A DNA stretch of 64,000 nucleotides, from contig CP092868.1 of NCBI GenBank assembly GCA_030710605.1, positions 26,851,050 through 26,915,049 of the forward strand, given 5' to 3'. The position numbers and the translations under genes are program-made. The stretch's first letter is position 1, and every line of letters starts with the position of its first letter. Under the pieces are notes generated by a model. It searched no databases. It saw only the letters and a program-made list of their open reading frames with translations, and was not told the DNA's origin. The DNA is from Cordylochernes scorpioides. Taxonomy: Eukaryota > Arthropoda > Arachnida > Pseudoscorpiones > Chernetidae. Below, one piece after another: positions 32,779-43,219 of the stretch.

Positions 32779-32835
32779 AGCCTACTCCACGCTGACGAGC
32801 AGCGCCAACAGCGCGAAACGCGTTCGTGGATGGCT
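32779..32835 (+). ncRNA. Type I hammerhead, near-consensus
   Basis: Stem I AGCC/GGCU plus CCACG/CGUGG with an internal loop. CUGACGA is at 32792-32798, GAAA at 32815-32818 and cleavage triplet GUU at 32822-32824. Stem II GCGC-CAACA-GCGC carries a 3-nt extra GCA on its 5' side compared with 40573-40626, which may reduce activity. It lies in an element of about 260 bp running to the AGGATATGC end near 32970. Confidence 0.75.
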
Positions 32836-32999
32836 TTTCTTGATTTATCAAGAAATTGAGTTGGCAAAATATCACGGAGCCGTTAAATAAACGTTTAGGT
32901 TTTTTTGCTCCGCTAGATGGCGCTCTGCCATCTAAAAAGCACATGTGCTCCTGGTCAGGATATGCTTTCTTTATTTTCAATATATGTTAATATAAATAT

Positions 33000-33490
33000 A
33001 TTTATATATGTTCTGAAAATAGAGTAATCCATACTTAAATCATTAGATAATAAAAAAGACATATATGAATTGAAAAAAAAAAGATTTATTTGACAATATT
33101 TCGGTTGGCTGAACGCCAAACCTTTATCGAGGCATTACATTTTTGTATACACAAACTCAGCGCCGCATAGTGTTATAATATCACAGTTGAAATCATTTAA
33201 AATACAAAGTAGGTGGGGGAAATTTGTGCATGTAAAATTTTATTATAAAAGTTACAATCAGAATAAGTTAAATATCTTAAAATATTAAAGGAGAAAAAAA
33301 TAATGAGGTCTATCTTATATTTTAAAATATTTGTATTAAGTACATAAAATATAATCCATCAATAATACATTAAGAGATAAATGTAAATACATTTGAAAAT
33401 AATTAAAAAGGATTTAAACAAAAGCTGTAAGAACTTTATATAACTTATAATATGCCTTTTTCTTATCTAATTTATATATATGAAAAAGAA
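33000..33490. repeat. Retroelement end with GGCTGAACGCCAAACC hairpin
   Basis: Shares AATATTTCGG, GGCTGAACGCCAAACCTTTA and CTCAGCGCCGCATAGTGTTA blocks with 61745-62000 in the same orientation, and the first part with 40140-40330. Penelope-like or LINE terminus is likely. Confidence 0.5.
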
Positions 33491-33493
33491 TAG

Positions 33494-33678
33494 TATAGTA
33501 GAACCTCCATGAGAGGACACTCCCGCTAGAAGACACCTCTCTATAAAGGACACTTTTCATCGCCAAAATAATCAGTTTTATTATTTGATAACTCTCCAGT
33601 ATGAGGGAATCTCTCCCTAAAGGACACTTATAGCTCTGAAAATAAGTGTCCTTTACAGGGAGGTAGTTCTACTGTATA
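33494..33678. mobile_element. Single-unit TIR element, relative of the 134-bp array
   Basis: Ends TAGTAGAACCTCCATGAGAG and GGTAGTTCTACTGTA, with AGAAGACACCTCTCTATAAA inside. It is a compact solo version of the element whose internal unit is amplified at 2709-4635. Confidence 0.7.
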
Positions 33679-33679
33679 A

Positions 33680-34010
33680 AAAGTAAATAAAGTTAAAAGG
33701 AAAGTAGTTAAGGATAATATGGTTTCAAAAGGTCTTTAAATTAACAATTTAGAGCTATAACAAGTTGACGCTGAAGCTTCGGCTGTTACACGTCATATAA
33801 GCGGAACTTAAGAAAAAGTAAGAATTTAAGATAATAAGAAAAATAATAAAAGACAGAACCATTTTATCAAACTATATATATAAGACATATCCTGACCCCT
33901 CTCATGAGAATTTCATATGTCAGAGCGCCATCTAGTGGAGCAAATATTAACTAAACGTTGATTTAGGTTTGTTCTATAATATTTAACCAACCCATTTTCT
34001 TGATAAATCA
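33680..34010. other. AT-rich sequence, no gene seen
   Basis: Only a GCGCCATCTAGTGGAGC fragment of the hammerhead family is visible near 33925-33945. Confidence 0.45.
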
Positions 34011-34016
34011 ATAAAA

Positions 34017-34070
34017 GCCAACCAAGTACACGTTTCGTACTATGGGTTCTCGTCAGCATGGCGTATGCTG
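34017..34070 (-). ncRNA. Decayed type I hammerhead
   Basis: Minus strand. CUGACGA (34050-34056) and GAAA (34033-34036) are intact and the cleavage triplet reads GUA. Stem II (GAACCCAUAGUAC) no longer pairs well. Confidence 0.6.
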
Positions 34071-34496
34071 TACCTCAACAATCAAAATGTGGTTCAAAAG
34101 GCTTCCTGGGAAATCAAGAAATTAGGTATTTTATGGTCAAATTTGCGTAAATACGATAAAAATGTGAGAAAAAGTAAGAAATAATTATAGATATGAGTTG
34201 TGTCTGTCTTGTTCTCACAATGTTACAGGAATATTGAAATTGTTTTTTTTCTTCTTTTTTCCTTATATTCTTCATTGTTGAAACCATGTTGTAATAATCT
34301 GTTCTAACATGATGAAATCTTGATCATTTTCTTTCATATTTCTCCGCTTTAGGTTTACGAATTTGAGTGTAAGAGGATAATTTTTTCTCTATATTTTGAT
34401 TGTCGAGTGCAATATTTATTTTTCCCTCTTTTTACATCATTTTCTTTCTTATTTCTCAGGAAGCCTTTTAAACCACAATTTGATTGTTGAGGTACA

Positions 34497-34549
34497 GCAT
34501 ACACCACGCTGACGAGGGCCCAACAGTGCGAACCTCGTACGTGGTTGTC
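34497..34549 (+). ncRNA. Decayed type I hammerhead
   Basis: CUGACGA at 34509-34515 and stem I ACCACG/CGUGGU are intact, but GAAA has become GAAC and stem II is mismatched. Inactive by consensus. Confidence 0.6.
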
Positions 34550-34664
34550 TTTTCTCGATTTATCAAGAAAATGTGTTGTCCAAATATTATAGAAGAAACC
34601 TAATTCAACGTTTAGTTAATATTTGTTCCACTATAGATGGCGCTCTGACATCAAAAATTCTCAT

Positions 34665-34850
34665 GTTCGCTGGTTCAAATCACATTAATAGGTACCGCTC
34701 AGCAAGAGCAACCTAGTTTATGATAATTGAAACAGTGAATAATATATGAAGATTATTCACATATTAGACAAAATTTTAACGCGGGATTCAATCCCGGTTC
34801 ATGACTGTCGGGAATCGAGCGTGTTACTCTCTCATTCACCGACTTTTTAA
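34665..34850 (-). repeat. tRNA-derived SINE-like repeat, near full length
   Basis: Head near 34780-34848 and body to about 34665, matching 150-330. Absent at the corresponding place of the other allele, so possibly a recent insertion or part of a larger polymorphic block (about 34450-35270). Confidence 0.6.
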
Positions 34851-34888
34851 ATTCTCATGTGAGAGGTCAGGTTATGCCATATATAATA

Positions 34889-35128
34889 TGTCGCGGAGAT
34901 AAATAAAGCAAGGGCAAGTTTGGGGATAATTAATTTATTATAAGGGGTATTGATAGGGAGAGAGAGAGAGTCAATACAACTTACCCCAAGACAGAGTTAA
35001 TCCTAATGAGGGACCTCAGCACCCCCCGCCGGCCAGATTCCCCAGAACCCCTCACACCCGGTGTCCAGCGATGATTGACAGACGTCCCATGGGGCCTCTC
35101 GTGATTGGAGCCGCTTAGCTTCTTGACA
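34889..35128 (-). mobile_element. Solo LTR
   Basis: On the minus strand it runs from TGTCAAGAAGCT to CCGCGACA, so it has TGTC/GACA ends. It is related over most of its length to 43735-43969. It carries an ATCAATACCCCT promoter-like segment and AATAAATTAATT. No internal retroviral genes are adjacent; it is an LTR-retrotransposon remnant. Confidence 0.6.
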
Positions 35129-35479
35129 ATATAGTTAGATAAAATGGTAACATGGTTTTGTCTCTCTCTTTTATTATTTTTTCTTATTATCTTAAATTCT
35201 TACTCTTTTTCTTATGTTCCGCTTATAAAACGTGTAACTGCCGAGGCTTCAGCCTGAACTTTAGATGGTGGTGTGAAACAAAAAGGTATATTCTCAAGGA
35301 TATTTGAAATATTAAGGATTTTTAATAAGCCTTATAATATTATTAATGTGACTATTTAAAAGAATAATTCTTTATAAATTTATAACGCCATCTACCGAGA
35401 AAAAACGAAACTACTATCTAAATTTATGATTTCCTGCGTATAACGTATTATAAATCTTTCCAAGCCACTTTCTTAGAGA

Positions 35480-36390
35480 AGAGATTGACAATACATCCAG
35501 ATGGCACAAGAACCTACAGGATATGTAACAACTGTCCTGGTGTGGAACTAACACCTACCCACATATTCTCATGTCCAGCAATGGTCGCAGTCTTGCAGAA
35601 AATTGACATATACCCAGGGTAGCAGTTCTATACCCCCAAGATAGAGGACATGTGATAGAGGTGCATGGAGACATTTGAGGCTCTTCATTGGACATGACAA
35701 CAACAACAGAAATTAACGTATACCCAGAACAGCAGTTTTCCATACCAAAGATAGAGGATAGTGCAATTGCTGTGATAGAGATGTACGGATATATCTGAGG
35801 CTCTTCATTGGACACGACAACAACAACAGAAATTGACATGGACCCAGAACAGCAGCTTTCCACACCAAAGATAGAGGACAGTGCGACTGCTGTGATAGAG
35901 ATGTACGGATATATCTGAGGCTCTTCATTGGACACGACAACAACAACAGAAATTGACATGTACCCAGAACAGCAGTTTTCCTCACCAAAGATAGAGGACA
36001 GTGCGACTGCTGTGATAGAGATGCATAGAGACATCTGAGGCTCTTCATTGGACACGACAACAACAACAGAAATTGACATGTATCCAGAACAGCAGTTTTC
36101 CATACCAAAGATAGAGGACAGTGCGACTGCTGTGATAGAGATGCATAGAGACATCTGAGGCTCTTCATTGGACACACACAAAAAAAAAACAACAACAGAA
36201 ATTGACATGGGCCCAGAACAGCATATTTCCACACCAAATATAGAGGACATTGCAACTGCTGTGATAGAGATGTATGGAGACATCTGAGGATCTTCATTGG
36301 ACCTCACAACAACAACAGAAATTGACGTAAACCCAGAACAGCAGCTGTATTAGAGATGCATGGAGACATCTGAATCTCTTCATTGGACAC
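35480..36390 (+). pseudogene. LINE 3' end with tail repeated about seven times
   Basis: The first 170 bp read RICNNCPGVELTPTHIFSC, a C-x2-C-x8-H-x3-C cluster, then a stop. The remaining units of about 120 bp each repeat KIDMDPEQQ...VIEMYGDI-stop plus a CAA-rich tail. The reverse frame looks like a long protein, but it is antisense to the LINE end. Confidence 0.75.
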
Positions 36391-36394
36391 AACA

Positions 36395-36940
36395 ACAACA
36401 TTAAATGACAATTCTCAACAGCAAATATCTTTATCAGTAAAAATAAACAAGCAACATTTGCGCAACGTTTAAAAAACATCTATAATACCATTTCAGCAAA
36501 GCAGATTTGAAAGGTAAATGGTAAAGAAAGACGCCAGAGATCAAATAACAAGAGATTAAGAAAGAAGATTTAGATGTCTTCATTATCTGTAAAGATAAAT
36601 TTCTACCTTTAGGAAAGATCTTCAAGTAATCTGTCCAATCAACTTTTCCTTCTTCCTTTATATCAGTTAGTCTTTTTCCTTCAATCATTCTTACCTTTTA
36701 TACCTTTGACATCCATACAAACTGGAGTCATACATTTATAGATTTATAAAAACATAGGATTCTGTAGTATTAGAAATGAATACGCAGTGAAAAATTAGTT
36801 TAAAATATTTTATTTAGATGTTTTTTTTATATCTTTATTTATATTTTTAATATTATATGGTAATAAAGAGCTATTTATATTCATGGACAAAAAGAAGTGG
36901 AAAGTTTTTTTTATGTCAACTCGTCTAAATTTTTAAGGAG
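36395..36940. other. AT-rich sequence, no gene seen (allele 2)
   Basis: Inverse of about 6840-7330. No coding or RNA feature recognised. Confidence 0.45.
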
Positions 36941-37080
36941 ACAGAGGCAATTTTGTTCACACTTGGTTATCTCGTGTGTCTTCAATAAAGGTCATTGTAA
37001 TATCTTTCAGAGTTATTGTCTGAATACCGATATACATGGTAAAAGGTACAACTTCCTTAAGTTTGGTCTCCATGATTGTA
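36941..37080. repeat. 111-bp family TIR element fragment
   Basis: One unit with TCAATAAAGGTCATTGTAAT and a CTTAAGTTTGGTCTCCATGA end. Confidence 0.6.
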
Positions 37081-37194
37081 AATATAAAAATAAAATTATT
37101 AAGCACCATTTCCCAACCTATCCAAGAGGAAGAGCAAACCGTAGAGCATGTCAGCTGTCCAGCATTTTAAATACAGCTATTTGAGACGGCTACT

Positions 37195-37750
37195 CTTCAT
37201 GATCACACTCAGTCCTGAGAGTGGTCCCTGAGGGAGTTCATGATCACACTCAGTCCTGAGAGTGGTCCCTGAGGGAGTTGATGATCACACGCAGTCCTGA
37301 GAGTGGTCCCTGAGGGAGTTGATGATCACACTCAGTCCTGAGAGTGGTCCCTGAGGGAGTTGATGATCACACGCAGTCCTGAGAGTGGTCCCTGAGGGAG
37401 TTGATGATCACACTCAGTCCTGAGAGTGGTCCCTGAGGGAGTTCATGATCACACTCAGTCCTGAGAGTGGTCCCTGAGGGAGTTCATGATCACACTCAGT
37501 CCTGAGAGTGGTCCCTGAGGGAGTTCATGATCACACGCAGTCCTGAGAGTGGTCCCTGAGGGAGTTCATGATCACACGCAGTCCTGAGAGTGGTCCCTGA
37601 GGGAGTTGACGATCACACGCAGTCCTGAGAGTGGTCCCTGAGGGAGTTCAAGATCACACGCAGTCCTGAGAGTGGTCCCTGAGGGAGTTCATAATCACAC
37701 TCAGTCCTGAGAGTGGTCCCTGAGGGAGTTCATGGTCACACGCAGTCTTG
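37195..37750 (-). repeat. 41-bp tandem array (allele 2, ~13 units)
   Basis: Unit GATCACACTCAGTCCTGAGA plus GTGGTCCCTGAGGGAGTTCAT, 41 bp. More regular than the allele at 6105-6570. Confidence 0.9.
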
Positions 37751-37759
37751 AGAATGGTC

Positions 37760-38000
37760 CCTGAACAACGGGTTATAATAACACTCAGCGTAGCGAGAGT
37801 AAATAATTATCAAGCCAAACGAGAGAGACGGAGAGCCATCGGTAACGAGGCTATCTCAAACGACGACGACCACAGAGTGGCTGGCTATATAACAGGGCGG
37901 CTGACAACACTGGGTGTCGTGACGTCACCATTCCCTCTACACAGGCGTGCCGCCGTCCTCAACTTTATCCTGGCTCGGATTGTTCACCCGGGTACGTCGT
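37760..38000. other. GC-richer unique segment with TGACGTCA
   Basis: Allele of 5917-6104 and extending beyond it. The open frame at 37748-38248 runs into simple sequence, so a gene is not supported. It may be a promoter or first exon of something outside the recognisable sequence. Confidence 0.3.
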
Positions 38001-38880
38001 TTACCTACACTCTATTTACATACTCTATTTACCCATCTATTTACATACTTTATTTTCACGTTTATACCTATTTATCACTTCTTCAAACTTCACAATGTCT
38101 TTATAGCTCTATAGCGAAAACACTTGTTGATTGCAAACTTTACAAATCGTCACAATTTCTAATTTACCCATCTATTTACATACTTTATTTACATACTCTA
38201 TTTACATACTCTATTCACATACTCTATTTCCACGTTTATACCTATTAATCACTTCTTCAAACTTCACAATATCTTTATAACCCTATAGCGAAAACACTTG
38301 TTGATTGAAAACTTTACAAATCGTCACAATTTCTCTATTTACCCATCTATTTACATACTCTATTTCACATCTATACCTATTTATCACTTCTTTAAACTTC
38401 CCAATGTCTTTATAACTCTATAGTGAAAACACTTGTTGATTGCAAACTTTAAAAATCGTCATTTTTTCCTCCATTCATCCATTTATTTACAAACTTTATT
38501 TCACTTCTATACCTATGCCACTTCTTCCAAAATTTTTATATTTCTATAGCGAACTCACACACTTTACAAATCGTCAATTTCTTTCTTTATTTACCCAACT
38601 ATTTACCTACTGTATGTTCACGTTTGTACCAATTTTTATCACTTCATACTCTCTCTTCATCTTTTAATAACTCGAAGCGAAAACACTTGTTGATTGAAAA
38701 CTTTACCAAACGTCACAATTTCTCTATTTACCAATTTATTTACCTATTTTCATCTCGTCAATATATATATCAATTTATTTATATATTTATTTATTTATTT
38801 ATATATATCATTTTATTTATATCAATTTTATTTGTAAACTTTTCATTTCTTATTGTTATATAACTTTATTTATTTATTTA
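38000..38880. repeat. Tandem repeats of ~130-190 bp with TTTAC-rich spacers
   Basis: Five or so units share ACACTTGTTGATTGCAAACT, CAAATCGTCACAATTTC and CTATTTACATACTCTATTT. The units vary in length because of internal TTTAC slippage. Confidence 0.7.
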
Positions 38881-39000
38881 TTTCAATAAACAAAACACGA
38901 TATCCCGGCTAGGGATAATTGCGTCGATTTATATTTTTTAAACAGAAGCAGTTATAAACATATTGTATAAAAATAAATAAATAGGAGAAATATATAACTT
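38881..39000 (-). pseudogene. LINE 3' end fragment
   Basis: Minus strand GCAATTATCCCTAGCCGGGA followed by TATCGTGTT and a TTTATTGAAATAAA tail. It parallels the GCGCAAG...GGGATATAGCGC hairpin ends at 50530 and 62310. Confidence 0.4.
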
Positions 39001-39009
39001 ATATAACTT

Positions 39010-39520
39010 GTTGATTGCAAAATTTAAACAAGATGTCTATTTATCGTTTAATTTACCTATTTACATATATTTTCCTTCATTCCTTGTCGTCTCTTTACAT
39101 TGATACCTCTTTCATTTGTTAAATTTCCAATATTTAACAAAACGATATAGTTTTAAACCTGTTGAGAGATTGAAAATTTAAGACAAGATGTCTATTTTTA
39201 TCGTTTAATTTCCCTATTTACATATATTTACTTTCATTCTTCGTTGTCTCTTTACATTGATACCTCTTTCATTCGTTAAATTTCCAATCTTATTTTACAA
39301 AACGATAAAGTTTTAAATCTGTTGAGAGATTGAAAACTTAAGACAAGGTGTCTATTTATCATTTAATTTACCTATTTACATATATTTACTTTCATTCTTC
39401 GTTGTCTATTTACATTGATACCTCTTTCATTTTTCAACTTTCCAATCTTATTTTACAAAACGATATAGTTTTAAACCTATTGAGAGATTGAAAACTTTAA
39501 ACAAAGTATCTAGTTGGAAT
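39010..39520. repeat. ~170-bp tandem repeats, three units
   Basis: Shared blocks AGACAAGATGTCTATTTAT, TTGATACCTCTTTCATT and AACGATATAGTTTTAAACC. Confidence 0.75.
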
Positions 39521-39604
39521 ACTCTTGATTGTGATGTATTAATTTTTTTTTATCGAGAGTTAGAGAGGAAATATTTTTTAATCTTATATATTTAATTATT
39601 AATA

Positions 39605-39787
39605 TACAGTTAAACCTGTCTATATCCCCCCCCCTCTAAATAGCGCCTCCCTTTCTATAACGCCCGATTTTAAATACGTAGTACGATGTGATTTACATTA
39701 AAAGTGACCTGTCTATAGCACCTCTTCTCTATAGCACCCTATTTTGGTGAGTCCTAAGAGGGGGCGTTATAGATAGGTTTAACTGTA
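39605..39787. mobile_element. TIR element with a single 91-bp unit (progenitor form)
   Basis: About 183 bp with ends TACAGTTAAACCTGTCTATA and TATAGATAGGTTTAACTGTA. It contains one copy of the unit CGATTTTAAATACGTAGTAC ... TTTACATTAAAAGTGACC that is amplified about 13 times in the element at 44316-45588. Confidence 0.85.
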
Positions 39788-39789
39788 CT

Positions 39790-40135
39790 TTGTTTGCTAT
39801 GTGAAACTTCACATATGAGTGATATAAGTGTCATATTTATCTATTTATTTACATAGTTGCATTCTCACATATGTAAATATGTCACCGATGGCTATACTTA
39901 AGCTACTTGAAATATGTATACGACTTTAATTTGATACAATGTGGTTTTTTATATTAAAAACAACTTTTTTAAAAAAGTTTTTTTTTTTCAAGGTGAGAAT
40001 ACCAGGCTTTCAAGGATAAATTTCTTAAAAAAAAAATTAATTCAAATCTTTCGGAGACATGAATTATGAATAATAATTATATCGTGTTTTCTTTTGGGCC
40101 CCACCAATGAAGACCTTGTATATATATATATATTC
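39790..40135. other. AT-rich sequence, no gene seen
   Basis: Low-complexity A/T tracts only. Confidence 0.5.
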
Positions 40136-40139
40136 AAAT

Positions 40140-40330
40140 AAAAAGGCATATATTGTGGATCAAAAAATCATTTATTTTACCAATATTTCAGCTGGCTGAA
40201 CGCCAACCTTTATCAAGGTGTTATAACATGTTTAAAATGTTATAACACCTTGATAAAGGTTGGCGTTCAGCCAGCTGAAATATTGGTAAAATAAATGATT
40301 TTTGATCCAATATATGCCTTTTTATTTAAA
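40140..40330. repeat. Near-perfect palindrome of a retroelement end
   Basis: Two inverted copies of the GGCTGAACGCCAACCTTTAT end meet near 40233. A transcript would fold into a hairpin of about 90 bp. Same end as 33085 and 61780. Confidence 0.7.
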
Positions 40331-40572
40331 GATTTATCTATGGATTGCTCTATTTTCAAATATATATATATATATATGCATATTTATCAATTATTTTATA
40401 TATTTATTTACATATTTATCATTAAAAACAAAGTAGGCATATCCTGACCAGGAGCACATGTGCTTTTCAGAAGGTAGAGCGCCATCTGGTGGAACAGAAA
40501 TCAATCAATTATTCATTGATTTAACCTGTTCCCTGATATTTGGCCAACCCAATTTCTTGATAAATCAAGAAA

Positions 40573-40626
40573 AGCCATCCACGAACGCGTTTCGCGCTGT
40601 TGGCGCTCGTCAGCGTGGAGTAGGCT
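40573..40626 (-). ncRNA. Type I hammerhead ribozyme, full consensus
   Basis: Minus strand, 54 nt. Stem I is AGCC/GGCU plus CCACG/CGUGG with UACU/AU internal loop. CUGACGA is at 40607-40613. Stem II is GCGC-CAACA-GCGC. GAAA is at 40590-40593, stem III is C-GC-G, and the cleavage triplet is GUU. All invariant positions fit. It sits in an element spanning about 40440-40700 with AGCGCCATCTGGTGGAAC near one end. Confidence 0.85.
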
Positions 40627-40779
40627 GTACCACTGCGACAAAAAAATATTTTTTGGTCCCAGTGGCTTCCTGAAAGACCAAGAAATGGGTATTTAAGGCG
40701 AAACTTGCGTAAATACGCTTAACACATGAAAAAACAATAGAAAAAATAAAAAATAAGTGGGTCAGGTGTTGATATTAAA

Positions 40780-41120
40780 AACAAAGTAGGCATATCCTGA
40801 CCAGGAACACATGTGTTTTTCAGAAGGCAGAGCGCAATGTCCACTATCTTGGGTGTGTGTTGTTATACTTATTTCTTCGTTCGGAGAGATTAATGGATTC
40901 GCCGAATGTCGTGGTCCATTTGGATGAGGAAAGCGAAGACTAGAACGCGGCTGATTCCACACTTTCAGTGATACGCTAACCTATGTACGGTGTGGCCATT
41001 GGACATGTGTCGGACCTGGAGGCTGTTGTTGGGTTCTGTGTTACCTGGAGTATAGGAGTTCCATCTATGCTTCCTTCCTGTGGTGAATCTGTATAAGACC
41101 GATGGGCTTAATAAAGCTGT
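40780..41120 (+). pseudogene. LINE 3' end fragment
   Basis: From about 40985 it reads GTGTGGCCATTGGACATGTG through GGACCTGGAGGCTGTTGTTG to GTGGTGAATCTGTATAAGAC and AATAAAGCTGTA. It is similar to 55430-55585, with the hairpin before AATAAAG (one mismatch here). Confidence 0.55.
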
Positions 41121-42120
41121 ATGTTTGTATATGTATGTTATATAAAGAAAAGATATTTTCTGCTTGTATTTAGAATTGTTGTGATTATCTTGAGAATTAA
41201 AGCTATGGTGGTTAAAATCTTGAAAGTATAATTACAGAAATAGTTTTGATAAGAGATTGTTTTAATTGAGCTTTAGGATTATATAATAAAACATAATTTG
41301 ATAAAAGTAATGCCTGGCTTAAGGCGAGTAGAATAAGGAAAACAAAATATTATTTACATATTGTACAAAAGTTTTGAGCCGGCCAGCGGGGAAGAGAAAA
41401 TATGGTTTTACGGGCTACTAACCAAAAGTTATGATTTTTGAGCCCAAGCGCGATGTCAGGTGGCAAGGGACCCTAGGATCTGGCGGCAGGAGATGTGTCG
41501 CAGGGGTAGTGGAAATGTTGGGCAAGCAGGGGAACAGCGCCAAGGTGCAGTGAGGCAGGAGCATTGAATTGGCCAGGAATCCAGTAGAAGTGGCAGATGG
41601 AATTGGAGGCAGAAAAGGCCAGCGGGGAAGAACAACAATGAGTTTTATAGGGGAAGCATGACCTCTGGCGGTCGATTTAACAGAGTATTTGAATCTATGA
41701 AATATAATTTTTTTTAAATAGAATAATATTTTAATATAACATATATATACTTCTTTCTCTCTCTTTTTTTTTTTTGCTTAACTAAAATAAAATTTTAGAA
41801 ATTTTAATTACCAATTATATATGCCCATTAAAGTCCCCCCATTCATAGAATAACTTCGCTCTTTCTTATTTTGTTATTAATTTTCAAGGTTGGAATATAT
41901 AACCTAAGCGAAAAAAATCATCCAATGTCTAATTGAAAAAAAAGGTTATTTTTTTCATACTTTTGAAAAAGAAATTTAACTTTTTATTGGATTTTTATGT
42001 AAATTTAAGGAGTTATTACTTTTCCAAAAAGAAAGAAAAAATCAATTCTTTTTAGCATATAAAAAGCGAAACTAAAAAGTAAATAACCTTAATTCATAGA
42101 AATATTGGTCTTTATTTAGA
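41121..42120. other. No confident gene; weak GC-richer stretch
   Basis: Positions 41380-41680 are GC-richer with a duplicated GGCCAGCGGGGAAGA block. No domain is recognised in either strand. The rest is AT-rich. Confidence 0.35.
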
Positions 42121-42129
42121 ATTTATTCT

Positions 42130-42570
42130 ATTTGCACTCATGAACTTAAGGAAGTTGTACCTTTCAACATGTATATCAGGATTCAGGCAATAACAATGAA
42201 ATATATTACAGTGAACCTTTATTGAAGACACACGAGATAACCAAGTGTGAACAAGACGTAAGGAAGTTGTACCTTTCAACATGTATATCAGGATTCAGAC
42301 AATAACTCTGAAAGATATTACAGTGACCTTTATTGAAGATACACGAGATAACCAAGTGTGAACAAAACTTAAGGAAGTTGTACCTTTTAGCATGTATATC
42401 AGGATTGAGACAATAACTCTGAAAGATATTACAGTGACCTTTATTGAAGACACGAGATAACCAAGTGTGAACAAAATTACCTCTGTCTCCTTCAAAAAAA
42501 AAAAAAAAAAAAAGATAGAGATGACCGTCGACATCAAAAACTTTCCACTTCCATAAGTTTTATCTATAAG
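42130..42570. repeat. 111-bp family array in TIR element (3-4 units)
   Basis: Units GAACAAAACTTAAGGAAGTT...TTATTGAAGACACACGAGAT. The outer ends are degraded ACTCATGGAC-like repeats. Confidence 0.75.
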
Positions 42571-42895
42571 TGTATTTATTTCAGTTGTAAACTGGCCATC
42601 ACATCCTTAATGTTTTTTGGTAAAATTTAGGAAATCTTTGTACAACTTAGGTTTCAATACCTTTCTAGCAATGTCTAGAGTTAAGTTAGAAGATATATCG
42701 TAAGTACATACTATTGAGAAACAACTTATTAATTATTGAACACTTGAATAAAATTATGTAAAAAGGCATCTCTTTATCGTGCAACTGAAAGTTGCTGATG
42801 GCTTGCGTCATCTATCGGAATAAATATCAACTATTCTCGTTGACTTCTAATTATTCCAGAATTGGCCAATTACCCATTCTTGATTAATCAAGAAA

Positions 42896-42944
42896 AGCTA
42901 ACCACGTACGCGGGCTGTTTGCCCTCGTCAGCGTGGTACAAGCT
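42896..42944 (-). ncRNA. Hammerhead with GAAAC deleted
   Basis: Stem I, CUGACGA and stem II GGGC/GCCC are intact, but stem II runs directly into GCGUAC. The five bases GAAAC are missing, so the ribozyme is dead. A clean single-event loss of function. Confidence 0.7.
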
Positions 42945-43025
42945 GTACCTCAACAACCAAAAAGGCTGGTCTTTGGGGCATCCTGAAAAACCATTAAACA
43001 GGTATTTAGGCTGGAATGGCGTGAG

Positions 43026-43064
43026 ACAACAGCCCGAAACGCGTACGTGGTTAGCTTTTCTTGA
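43026..43064 (+). ncRNA. 3' half of a type I hammerhead
   Basis: ACAACAGCCCGAAACGCGTA followed by CGTGGTTAGCT. It preserves GAAA, the GUA triplet and the stem I 3' strand, while the CUGANGA half is missing. Confidence 0.55.
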
Positions 43065-43219
43065 TTAATCAAGAAACGGTATTTGGCCAATTCTGGAATA
43101 ATTAAAATTCAACGATTAGTTGATATTTATTCCGATAGATGGCGCAAGCCATCAGTAACTTTCAGTTTCACAATCAGGAAATGCCTTTTTTTCTTAATTT
43201 ATTTACTTGATCCAAGTAC

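Larger units (their letters stand above)
42765..43200. repeat. Hammerhead-family element, two overlapping copies
   Basis: An inverse copy (42765-43000) and a direct partial copy (43021-43190) carry the GATGGCGCAAGCCATC box, a TTGATTAATCAAGAA palindrome and ribozyme remnants. Confidence 0.6.

Noticed and set aside
35555..36307. A 250-codon minus-strand frame resembling a repeat protein
   Set aside because: It is antisense to repeated LINE 3' ends whose plus-strand frame carries the recognisable Cys/His motif and stop codons.
5917..37945. A genuine 13-17 kb chromosomal palindrome
   Set aside because: The 100-N gaps at both borders and the 4-nt bridge between contigs 1 and 3 fit an inverted haplotig better. 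A real palindrome remains possible only if reads cross the joins.
37914..37945. A CRE-driven host promoter at the TGACGTCA palindrome
   Set aside because: One 8-bp match in a 64-kb window is weak, no transcript start or coding exon is tied to it, and it adjoins a tandem array.
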